Below, piece by piece: positions 1 through 7,648 of a DNA stretch of 32,506 nucleotides. The position numbers and the translations under genes were made by a program. The notes beneath the pieces were generated by a model. That model was not told the origin of the DNA and searched no databases. It was given only the letters and a program-made list of their open reading frames with translations. Origin of the DNA: Desulfobacterales bacterium. Lineage in GTDB: Bacteria > Desulfobacterota > Desulfobacteria > Desulfobacterales > B30-G6. The stretch lies in the NCBI GenBank assembly GCA_029940035.1, contig JAOZRT010000017.1, positions 1 through 32,506 of the forward strand, given 5' to 3'. Numbering within the stretch: position 1 is the first letter of the stretch; the number at the start of each line of letters is the position of its first letter.

Positions 1-1598
1 CAGTTCTCATCATCTCTTTCAGGAAAATCAGATCGATAATCACTAACCCCCCATCTAGTCTCGTTTCTTTTTAACGATGCCCTGGCCGTCATTTCCGCAC
101 AATCAAGAATGAATCGTGCTTCAACGGCTTTGCTTAATTCATGCCAGTCTTCTACTTTCAGACATTCCACATCTTCTTGCCTGAATCTCTTAATCCACTG
201 AAGCGCTGTTGATAATTTTTCAGCGCTTCGGGGTGGTGTTAGATATTCTGTAATAACCGTTCTTAACTTACGTTCAAAATCATTGGGCTTTATGCCGTCA
301 GCTCTTTCCATCTGGGCAAAGATCATCTCAGCCTGTTTCTGGATTGTTTCCTGGTCAATTTTTTTAGTGTTGCCGTCCTTTGCATACTGTACAGCCGATT
401 GACCGGCAATTTCACCAAAAACAAATGCACCTGTAAGGTATTGGTTCGGGACGCAAGCCACATCGCCACAGGCGTATAAGCCTTTAACCATTGTTGACGT
501 ATCAATATCCACCTTGATTCCGGCACTGCCATGACCGGAGCACAAGGCTATTTCTTCAAATCCTACTTCAACAGGTTCTTTTCTTATATCCATTTTCCTT
601 TCCCTGAAGAAACTGATTATGGGATGCTTCCTTTCACTGGCAAACCATACTTCCTCAATTTGCTTTATGGCTTCTTCCGGAAGGTGGCTGAACTTTTCAT
701 ACAGGGTTTGTCCGCTTAAAAGGGCCTGAATGTTATCCTCGTCTGATCCTTCATGAACGTTTACCTCTTCGCCCCTTTCATTTACCATTTTGGTATCAAA
801 ATCTGTGTCATACTCTTTACCCAACGGCACATTCAGCCTTTTGGTTTCTGCAAAATGCTGAACATATTCAAAATTCCTCATCCTGGCGCCGGCACGGTAA
901 GCCATTGAATACCCGTCGCCTGCATTTCCGGGAAAGTCGAACGTACCGTACATATACCCGGATGAGGGCATTCCGAATCTTCCGCAGCCGCCAGATGCCA
1001 ATATAACTGCCTTTGCCGAACATGCGATGAATTTACCCGTTCTGATATTAAAACCACAGGCACCGTAAACCGCGTTGGAATCAGAAAGAAGCGACGTCGT
1101 AATGGTGTGATTTAAAACCGTTATCTTGCGTTTAGCCACTTCACGGGAAAGGATCAGTTTCAGATCAAGCCCTGCCATGGGAATCGTAAACTTATCACCG
1201 GGACAATCGCCGTAAAAAACCGGTGTTCCCACATATTGGCCGGTGTCGTCTTTTTCAAATCCAACCCCCCATTCTTCCAGTTTTTTTAGCATTGCATAGC
1301 TTTTTTCCGCCAGAACATAATGAAGGTCTTCATCAATAACCCCGTGGGTGTGGTCAAGGTCCACGCCTTTTACATAATCTTCAGGGGTTGAGAGTCCGGG
1401 CACAGCCACAACATTGAGCGCATCCATTCCTGTAGCTAAGGTTCCACTTCGCCTTGTGTGTGCTTTCTCAAGTATCGTTATCTTAAGGTTTGGTGCTTCA
1501 TCATGGGCGGCGATGGCAGCCATGCATCCTGCGCTGCCGCCTCCAATGATCAAGACATCTGTTTCTATAATTTGTATCTCAGGTTTATTGATTGGCAT
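1..1598 (-). CDS. AprA/fumarate-reductase-type FAD flavoprotein, C-terminus cut by window edge
   Basis: The reading frame is open from an ATG at 1598 to the left edge (about 532 residues), so the end is missing. It starts with a dinucleotide-binding motif (TDVLIIGGGSAG near residues 13-24), followed by a SGTLATGMDALN segment that resembles the flavin-contact region of adenylylsulfate reductase alpha subunits. A second FAD motif (LYACGDVACVPNQYLTGAF) and a tail with ETRWGVSDYRSDFPE are also typical of the AprA/FrdA superfamily. These are flavoprotein subunits that usually pair with a ferredoxin-like iron-sulfur subunit, which could lie beyond the edge. The start lies 10 bp after the mtbB stop, so the two are probably co-transcribed. 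The link suggests a redox step connected with methylamine use, such as electron supply or amine oxidation; this is inference. It is unlikely to be the main AprA, because its partner genes and the sulfate-reduction context are not visible. Confidence 0.85.
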   Translation of the reverse strand, partial: MPINKPEIQIIETDVLIIGGGSAGCMAAIAAHDEAPNLKITILEKAHTRRSGTLATGMDALNVVAVPGLSTPEDYVKGVDLDHTHGVIDEDLHYVLAEKSYAMLKKLEEWGVGFEKDDTGQYVGTPVFYGDCPGDKFTIPMAGLDLKLILSREVAKRKITVLNHTITTSLLSDSNAVYGACGFNIRTGKFIACSAKAVILASGGCGRFGMPSSGYMYGTFDFPGNAGDGYSMAYRAGARMRNFEYVQHFAETKRLNVPLGKEYDTDFDTKMVNERGEEVNVHEGSDEDNIQALLSGQTLYEKFSHLPEEAIKQIEEVWFASERKHPIISFFRERKMDIRKEPVEVGFEEIALCSGHGSAGIKVDIDTSTMVKGLYACGDVACVPNQYLTGAFVFGEIAGQSAVQYAKDGNTKKIDQETIQKQAEMIFAQMERADGIKPNDFERKLRTVITEYLTPPRSAEKLSTALQWIKRFRQEDVECLKVEDWHELSKAVEARFILDCAEMTARASLKRNETRWGVSDYRSDFPERDDEN

Positions 1599-1608
1599 TT
1601 GTTCTCTT

Positions 1609-3015
1609 TCACTTTTCAAATCGCGACTTGAACCGTTTCACGGAGTTGATCTCAATACCCAACAGATCCGCCACCCTGCTCTTGGCCAGGATGCCTTCCG
1701 GCCCCCCTGCCATGGGTGTGGCAGTTCCGATGCCCATTTCCTTGCGCAAGGGGTGCATGACGTCCTCATCCACCAGGTCCACCACATCCACCCCCAGCTT
1801 ATCAGCCACATATGCCTTAGCATCTGCCAGTTTCATTCTGCGGGCCATCTGCATCCAGGCAACCAGGTCTCCGGCTGTCCGAATTCCGCCCATGCCCGCA
1901 GCAACAATATGCGTTATTGGCATGCCAAAGGGATCCCCCACACCAACCTACAAACCGTCTGCCTTGCCGATAAGGGTTAGTGCCTTGGATACCCGGCTGA
2001 CGCAGTCAATGGGCACCTGCAGGAGCATGGGGATGCCACACACGCCCATGCCCACGTTGGGGTGCACCGGGATGTCAGCCCTTTTGACAGTCTCCGTGAT
2101 CATGGTGAGGGCTTTGGCCAGGTTCCAGGGAAATGATTTGGACGTATCCACATTGATGGCCGGTCCAAAGATATCGGCGCCCACGGATTCGGCAAGCTTC
2201 ACCTGGTCATGGGGGAACAGCCCGGCCAGCTGTTGCCCGTCAAAGGCAATTTCTCCGTGCATACCCAGCACAAATTCACTGGCCATACCGATTATGAGAG
2301 CCATATGCGGGGCATGTTCCTTTAATTGGCGCGCTGCCTCCAGCGTGGCATAAAATTCCGCATCCCCTGAGGATCCCGCTGTATCGAAATTAAAGCCCTC
2401 ACAGCCCATGGCATTGAATTCTTTGCCGATATAAACCATGTCATCGCAGAGTTGAGCAGCAGCTTCCTCCTGGGCGGCCTGAGCCTCTTTTATTTTACCG
2501 GCCGGCATCAGGTCAACCGGATTGGGGAAAGGGCCGTCAGGTTGGAAATACTGCCCCATATTGGGCTGGGACCCATAAAACAAAGGCGCTGTGGTCAACA
2601 AAGAAATCTGGTGATAGGCCTGAAGCTCTACGTCAAGAACAGCTTTAACCGGTTTGAAGCTGTAGTCAGTGTGGCCGATAGAGCCGGTGTCTGCCGCCAA
2701 ACCCCTCTCATATGATAAGACCGATGCCTGACGGCTGATGGAAACACCGCTGCCGCCATCCGCTTCAGTGCCGGAAAAGCATTCAGCCATACCATCGTCG
2801 GTTACGATCAGCTCATGTCCGTGCGGGACACTGACCACCCTTCCCGGTTCAGCGATGATATCAAGCAGGTGCTCGATATCATCGTCCGGCAATGCGGGTA
2901 TTCGCGCCATATCCACAGCATTTTCCGTGCCCTTTTGCAGCTCATCCCTGATTTCAGATAACGACATGTGGACTCTTTCGCCGTCACCCATACGGGTAAG
3001 AATCGTTTTCGGCAT
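1609..3015 (-). CDS. mtbB: Dimethylamine:corrinoid methyltransferase MtbB with in-frame UAG (pyrrolysine)
   Basis: MtbB moves a methyl group from dimethylamine to the cobalt of a cognate corrinoid protein, releasing monomethylamine. The frame from the ATG at 3015 is interrupted once, by UAG at codon 356 (1948-1950), and continues in the same frame to UGA at 1609. Both parts match archaeal MtbB as I recall it: LTRMGDGERV at the start, GHTDYSFKPVKAV, PLFYGSQPNMG, GFNFDTAGSSGD, EFVLGMHG and NVGMGVCGIPML before the UAG, and VGVGDPFGMPITHI and KLGVDVVDLVDEDVM after it. With UAG read as pyrrolysine the product is 468 residues, the usual MtbB length. The start is set by AGGAGG 7 nt upstream; an upstream in-frame TTG at 3075 overlaps the -35 box and is not used. 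It is divergent from the mttB operon and leads the flavoprotein gene. The cognate corrinoid protein and the pyl genes must be elsewhere. Confidence 0.93.
1948..1950 (-). other. In-frame UAG codon, predicted pyrrolysine 356 of MtbB
   Basis: The minus strand reads GAC GGT TTG TAG GTT GGT GTG GGG GAT, that is DGL-UAG-VGVGD. In methanogen MtbB the corresponding stretch is DGI-Pyl-IGVGD (from memory). The codon is in phase with homologous sequence on both sides and no other stop or frameshift occurs. Decoding needs PylS (usually split into PylSn and PylSc in bacteria), PylBCD and tRNA-Pyl(CUA), none of which is in this window. Confidence 0.9.
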
Positions 3016-3046
3016 TGGCAATCCTCCTGTTACCAGTTTTCTATTT

Positions 3047-3075
3047 TCAATATAAATATTTTTTGTTTTCGTCAA
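3047..3075 (-). promoter_or_regulatory. Candidate sigma70 promoter of mtbB
   Basis: The minus strand has TTGACG (3070-3075) and TATTGA (3047-3052), separated by 17 nt of A/T-rich sequence. The -10 lies about 30 nt upstream of the mtbB ATG and leaves room for its AGGAGG ribosome-binding site. The match is moderate and rests only on sequence. Confidence 0.4.
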
Positions 3076-3113
3076 TATAAATCCTAATAATTTGCGAATT
3101 CAGCAATAATTAT

Positions 3114-3135
3114 ATTGACAATCGCGAATGTCGAT
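3114..3135. promoter_or_regulatory. Imperfect 22-bp palindrome over the mttB -35 box (candidate operator)
   Basis: The arms ATTGACAATCG and CGAATGTCGAT are near inverted copies (9 of 11 positions pair) around a central CG. The left 12 bases, ATTGACAATCGC, recur exactly on the minus strand at 21116-21127 over the proposed MATE/fix -35 box. The position is right for transcriptional control. The cognate regulator is unknown; either Lrp/AsnC protein in this window is a candidate. Confidence 0.5.
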
Positions 3136-3143
3136 TCTAAACT
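3115..3143 (+). promoter_or_regulatory. Candidate sigma70 promoter of the mttB operon
   Basis: A perfect TTGACA (3115-3120) and TAAACT (3138-3143) are separated by 17 nt, about 70 nt upstream of the first mttB-family start. The -35 lies inside an imperfect palindrome (3114-3135), which suggests a repressor or Lrp-type regulator acts here. It is divergent from the mtbB promoter, with about 40 nt between the two -35 boxes. Confidence 0.6.
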
Positions 3144-3210
3144 TGAGCACATAAAATAAGCCCCATGTTCTATGATTATCGTAACATTAACCAACGCAAA
3201 GGAGTTATAA

Positions 3211-4641
3211 ATGCAGACGGCAAGTCAGTTTCTGTCACCAGAAGAACAGAACATCATACATGACGACAGCTTGAAAATACTGCAAGAGATTGGTGCGCTG
3301 TATCACAGCGACCGCGCTCTGGACATTCTGGCAAAAAACGGTGCCGATGTCGACAGGGATAGCAAAATAGCCAAAATTCCAGAAGATATGGTGGCACAGG
3401 CCCTGAAAACAGCCCCCAAGTCGTTTGTGCTCGGCGCACGCGTGCCGGAAAACGATTTTGCCCTGCCATCCACCTACAGCGGCTATGTACTTGACAACGG
3501 CGGCATCTTCACCCGTGATTTCAAAACCGGCGAACGGCGCAACGCCAACTTTCAAGATCATGTGGATTTTCTAAAGGTTTTTGATGAAATGAAACTGGCC
3601 AAGGTCGTGTGGGGCACCACCGTGCATGAGTTTCCCAACCACTCTTCCGGTGTGCGTACCGATCTGACCTCGTATATCTATTCCTCCCTGCACATCCAGG
3701 ATGAACTGGGCGGACCGGAAGAGGTACCCTATCTCATCGAAGGGCTGGAATCCATCTTAGGGAGTGCCGATGCCGTCAAAGAACGCAAGATTTATTCGGT
3801 GGTGTACTGCACCCTGGCCCCCCTGGTACACGAGGGCCACATGTGCGATGCCTACCTGGATCTGATACAGTACCACCAGCCCATCTGTCTCTTTCCCATG
3901 GCCTGCGCCGGTTCCACCGGCCCGGCCAGCCTCTACAGCAATATTGCCCAGGGTAATGCCGAAGCACTCTCTTCCCTGGTGCTCTTTCAAATGGCTGAGC
4001 CCGGCTGTCCCATCATTTTTGGCGACGCCTCCGGCAGCACTGATTTTGCATCGGGCAACTTTTTAGAAGGATCACCCGAGATGGTTCTGCAATCGGCTGC
4101 CAGGGGCGAGATGGCCCGGTTCTACGGCCTGCCCAACGAACAGGCCGGCTGCCTTACCGAAGCCAAGGAACATGGCCCCCAGGCCATATTGGAGAAAATG
4201 GTCACCACCCTTCCGCTGGCCATGAGCGGTGCCGACCTCATCCAGGGACCCGGTGCCTTGGAGACCAGCAACATGATGACCCTGGAGCAGATCGTGGTGG
4301 ACGACGAGATCGCCTGCTTCTGCAAGCGCATCCGGGACGGCATCGACATGAGCGCGGCCAAAAACTATTATGAAGACATCAAGGAAGTAAAACCAGGCGG
4401 GCATTTTCTGATGCAGCCCAACACGCTTAATGCCTGCCGATCCAGCGAATTCATGATGCCCACCCTGTGCGACCGGGGCGCCTTCGAGCAGTGGGCCGAC
4501 CTGGGTCGCCCTGATATGTATGAACGGGCTAAAGAACGTGTGGAGGAAATCCTGGCCTCACCCCAGAAGAACCCCCTGCCGGATGACGTCATCGGTAAGC
4601 TGGAAGATATTATGCGACGGGCAGACGAGGAACTCAAATGA
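3211..4641 (+). CDS. MttB-superfamily corrinoid methyltransferase 1, no pyrrolysine codon
   Basis: This 476-residue protein belongs to the trimethylamine methyltransferase (MttB) superfamily. Family features include the N-terminal FLSPEEQNIIHDDSLKILQEIG segment, KIPEDMVAQALKTAPKSF, YVLDNGGIFTRD, PMACAGSTGPASLYSN and GPGALETSNMMTLEQIVVDDEI. True MttB has a UAG-encoded pyrrolysine about two thirds along; this gene has no internal stop. Known non-pyrrolysine members demethylate quaternary amines: MtgB glycine betaine, MtpB proline betaine, MtcB carnitine, MtyB gamma-butyrobetaine. A similar role, with methyl transfer to a Co(I) corrinoid protein, is likely, but the substrate is unknown. AAAGGAG lies 6 nt before the ATG. 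The stop overlaps the next start by 4 nt (ATGA), indicating translational coupling. It is the first gene of the operon. Confidence 0.9.
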   Translation: MQTASQFLSPEEQNIIHDDSLKILQEIGALYHSDRALDILAKNGADVDRDSKIAKIPEDMVAQALKTAPKSFVLGARVPENDFALPSTYSGYVLDNGGIFTRDFKTGERRNANFQDHVDFLKVFDEMKLAKVVWGTTVHEFPNHSSGVRTDLTSYIYSSLHIQDELGGPEEVPYLIEGLESILGSADAVKERKIYSVVYCTLAPLVHEGHMCDAYLDLIQYHQPICLFPMACAGSTGPASLYSNIAQGNAEALSSLVLFQMAEPGCPIIFGDASGSTDFASGNFLEGSPEMVLQSAARGEMARFYGLPNEQAGCLTEAKEHGPQAILEKMVTTLPLAMSGADLIQGPGALETSNMMTLEQIVVDDEIACFCKRIRDGIDMSAAKNYYEDIKEVKPGGHFLMQPNTLNACRSSEFMMPTLCDRGAFEQWADLGRPDMYERAKERVEEILASPQKNPLPDDVIGKLEDIMRRADEELK

Positions 4642-6071
4642 AAGCCACCTTTAAGGTGTTGTCGGACGATGAGCGCACCCGCGTTCACGAAGAATCTCTC
4701 AACCTTCTGGGTAAAACAGGCGTACGCGTCGACACGGCATTGGGTCGCAACATTCTAAAAGATGCCGGCGCAGAGGTCGATGCCTCCAGCAACATCGTAC
4801 GCTTTCCCAGACAATTTGTCGAAGACTGTCTGCGAATGGTTCCAAAGGAAGTAACCCTGGGAGCGCGCAAACCCGGGGCGGATCTACCGTTGAACGGTGA
4901 AGACTGTACGCTCTGCCTGGACGGCGAAGGCCCCTTTGTGCTGGACCGTCATTCCGGCAAAAGGCGAAAGGCCACCTACAACGACTGGAAAGAGATCACC
5001 CGGGTTGCCGATGCCCTGGATGAAATCGGCGTGTACTGGTGTCAGGTGGAAGCCGGTAACAAGGGAGAAAAGCTTGGAGAGGCGGTGCAATACCTCTGCG
5101 ATGTACAAAGGTATTTTACAAAACATGTCCAGGACACCATCTTTCACCCGAGTCACGCACCATGGCTCTTTGAAATTCTGCAAATCATCCATGGAAGCAC
5201 GGCCGATATCCAAAAAAACCACCCCATGTCTACCCTGGTTTGCCCCCAGTCACCCCTGATAATCGACCAGGAGTATACGGACGCCTACCTGGCTTTAAAA
5301 GGATTGAACATGCCTGTAGGAATAATGCCCATGCCATTGATGGGGGCAACCGCGCCGGCAAGCATGATTGCCACGATTGTACAGGGCAATTGCGAGGTTC
5401 TGTCCATGCTCTGCCTGATCCAGGCCCACGAACCAGGGGTGCCGGTTATTTATGCCCCGGCACTTGCGCTCATGGATCCGCGGACCGGTGGGCTGAGGAA
5501 TGCCGGTATGCAATATGCTGTCATGGGGGCGGCGGCTACCGAGATGGCCCGCTATTACAACCTTCCGGCCGAATCCTGCCCCGGCGGTTCCGATGCCCAT
5601 CAACTGGACATTCAGATGGGTTTGGAAGGGGCGGCCATGTCTTTGCCCACCATGCTCTCCTGGCCCGACATTATTGTAGGACCGGGCATGCTGGACGGCT
5701 CCATGGTGGCGAGCCTGGAACAGCTTGTCATAGAAGTGGAAATATTCCGGCTGGCCAAGCAGGCCCATCGTGGTGTCGTGACCGATCAACAGAATTGGCT
5801 GGTGGATGTCATCGATGACGTCGGACCTGGCGGCCATTTTCTCAGCGAGTCTTCGACCCTGTCTGCCATCCGAAGCGATGAATGGTATTTGTCCGACCTG
5901 GGATTTCACGGCAGCTTCGAAGACTGGCTTGCTCAAGGAGAAGAACCGCTCGCGGCAACGGTCAATAAAAAACTTGATGACATACTTGCAAGCCATGCGT
6001 CGCTGCCTTTAGACGAATCTGTTGAAAACGAGCTAGATAAAATTTGCAAACGGGCCAGGGCGTGTGCATGA
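4638..6071 (+). CDS. MttB-superfamily corrinoid methyltransferase 2, no pyrrolysine codon
   Basis: This 477-residue MttB homologue is clearly related to, but divergent from, the upstream copy. Shared landmarks are VLSDDERTRVHEESLNLLGKTG, FPRQFVEDCLRMVPKEVTLGARKPG, LDGEGPFVLDRHSGKRR, PMPLMGATAPASMIATIVQGN, CPGGSDAH and GPGMLDGSMVASLEQLVIEVEI. It has no internal UAG and so groups with the non-pyrrolysine, quaternary-amine-type members. Its start overlaps the previous stop (ATGA), so the two are probably made together. Whether they act on different substrates or form a mixed complex cannot be told from sequence. No corrinoid-binding protein, the usual partner, lies next to it. Confidence 0.9.
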   Translation: MKATFKVLSDDERTRVHEESLNLLGKTGVRVDTALGRNILKDAGAEVDASSNIVRFPRQFVEDCLRMVPKEVTLGARKPGADLPLNGEDCTLCLDGEGPFVLDRHSGKRRKATYNDWKEITRVADALDEIGVYWCQVEAGNKGEKLGEAVQYLCDVQRYFTKHVQDTIFHPSHAPWLFEILQIIHGSTADIQKNHPMSTLVCPQSPLIIDQEYTDAYLALKGLNMPVGIMPMPLMGATAPASMIATIVQGNCEVLSMLCLIQAHEPGVPVIYAPALALMDPRTGGLRNAGMQYAVMGAAATEMARYYNLPAESCPGGSDAHQLDIQMGLEGAAMSLPTMLSWPDIIVGPGMLDGSMVASLEQLVIEVEIFRLAKQAHRGVVTDQQNWLVDVIDDVGPGGHFLSESSTLSAIRSDEWYLSDLGFHGSFEDWLAQGEEPLAATVNKKLDDILASHASLPLDESVENELDKICKRARACA

Positions 6072-6128
6072 TCTGTCGACAGATTGCTATAAACTGTCCA
6101 ACCCGGATATAAATAGAGGAACAATCAA

Positions 6129-7556
6129 ATGGCCTATCTGAAAACTGTTTTGCTGAGTCAATCAGAAGAAGATCTCATTCATGACCAGAGTGTCGAATGC
6201 TTACGGGATGTCGGTGTCCGGGTGGACAGTGATTCTGTCTTGGACCTTTTAGCCGAAAAAGGTGCTTCCGTTGACACAAAAACGCAAATTGCCAAAATAC
6301 CTGAAAAGATGATCAACGAGGCGCTCAAGGCTGCCCCGAAACAGATCACGCTCTATGGCCGGGACCCAAAAAACAATCTTGAACTTCCGGTAGAGGCGTA
6401 TCCATATTCAGTCACCAATGGGACATCTGTATTTGTAAGGGACAAGGATACCAATGAATACCGTGACAGCACCAGCCAGGATGTGGCCGACATTGCCAAA
6501 CTGGTGGACGGACTAGACGGCATTGATTTTCAATGGCCCTCACTTTCTGCCAAAGACATGCCGCCGCATGCGCAGACACTCTACGAACTCTGGATAACCC
6601 TTGAAAACTCATCCAAGCATTTCCAGGGTGATGCCATTCATGGGGCCCATAACGCCCAGGCCCAGATAGATATGGCCGCATTGGTTGTCGGCGGGAGGGA
6701 GGAACTTAAAAAACGACCGATTATTTCCATGATCGTCTGCCCTCTTGCCCCGCTCTATTTTGAAAAAGGCGCCATCGAATCCCAGGTGGCATTTGCCCGT
6801 GCCGGAATCCCGGTAGTTTCTTACTCCATGTCGATCGGTGGTCTTTCGTCTCCCATAACGGTCGCTGGAATGATGCTGAACGCCAATGCCGAAAACCTGG
6901 CCAGCCTCGTGATTACCCAGGCCGCGGCACCAGGCGCTCCCCATATTTATGGATCAGATTCAACGCCCATGGATATGGCTACCGGCAATATCAATTATGA
7001 TGCAGCTGAACTGGGACTGGTGGCTTGTGGACTGTCACAGATGTCAAAGCGTTACAAATTGCCCTCTTTTAACGGCGGCTTCAACGGCTTCAGTGTTGTC
7101 GGCGATTATAATGAAACAATTTTTGAAATGTTGTCAGGCTGCATTGCATCCATTTGCCACACCGATATCACAGGTGGTCTCGGATGTATCGATGACGCCA
7201 AAGGCATTTGTTTCAAACAGATGCTGGTTGATGCTTACACCTGGGAGTGCTGTCGTGAATACATGAAACCCATAGAAATCACGAAAGAGCGGCTCGGTCT
7301 CGATGCCATAAAAAATGTCGGCCCCAAGGGCAATTTCCTGGTTGAACCGCACACACTCAGATATCTCAGAAATGAGCCCATCATGTGGGATGAGGAAAAA
7401 TTTGCATTGCTTACCAAGGATAAAGATGCGCTCCTCCAGGCTGCCGGAAAAATCGTCAACAGCATTCTCGATGAGCACGAAGTCGTTCCCGTGGATGAAG
7501 CCATCCTCAAACAAGGCTATGATATAATTCATGCATACGAAACAAAATATGCTTAA
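6129..7556 (+). CDS. MttB-superfamily corrinoid methyltransferase 3, divergent, no pyrrolysine codon
   Basis: This 475-residue MttB homologue has the usual N-terminal block (LLSQSEEDLIHDQSVECLRDVG, KIPEKMINEALKAAPKQITLYGRDP), SMSIGGLSSPITVAGMMLNAN and a C-terminal GPKGNFLVEPHTLR that matches GPGGHFL in the two upstream copies. In the region where those copies have GPGxLxxSxxxxLEQxV, this protein has GGLGCIDDAKGICFKQMLVD. This suggests a changed active-site lining and probably a different substrate. It has no internal UAG. The start at 6129 follows GAGGA with suitable spacing, 57 nt after the previous stop. It lies in the same operon and directly precedes the GcvT-like gene. Confidence 0.88.
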   Translation: MAYLKTVLLSQSEEDLIHDQSVECLRDVGVRVDSDSVLDLLAEKGASVDTKTQIAKIPEKMINEALKAAPKQITLYGRDPKNNLELPVEAYPYSVTNGTSVFVRDKDTNEYRDSTSQDVADIAKLVDGLDGIDFQWPSLSAKDMPPHAQTLYELWITLENSSKHFQGDAIHGAHNAQAQIDMAALVVGGREELKKRPIISMIVCPLAPLYFEKGAIESQVAFARAGIPVVSYSMSIGGLSSPITVAGMMLNANAENLASLVITQAAAPGAPHIYGSDSTPMDMATGNINYDAAELGLVACGLSQMSKRYKLPSFNGGFNGFSVVGDYNETIFEMLSGCIASICHTDITGGLGCIDDAKGICFKQMLVDAYTWECCREYMKPIEITKERLGLDAIKNVGPKGNFLVEPHTLRYLRNEPIMWDEEKFALLTKDKDALLQAAGKIVNSILDEHEVVPVDEAILKQGYDIIHAYETKYA

Positions 7557-7648
7557 CCGAGCGCTCAATGAAAATCTGGTATCTATTGGGAAGATCTTAA
7601 GATAAATACCTTCTAATTTCGTGGCACTAAAGTTGATGAGGGTCTTTT

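Noticed and set aside
1609-1947. A separate small gene downstream of a truncated mtbB
   Set aside because: It is the C-terminal part of MtbB in the same frame after the UAG; it has no own ribosome-binding site of note.
1592-2353. Open frame antisense to mtbB (253 codons)
   Set aside because: Its sequence is rich in Ser, Pro and Met with no family motif; it is the complement of well-conserved mtbB sequence.
3016-3210. Cobalamin riboswitch in the divergent mtbB/mttB region
   Set aside because: The 195-bp gap is largely filled by two promoters and A/T-rich sequence; I could not find the conserved B12-box.
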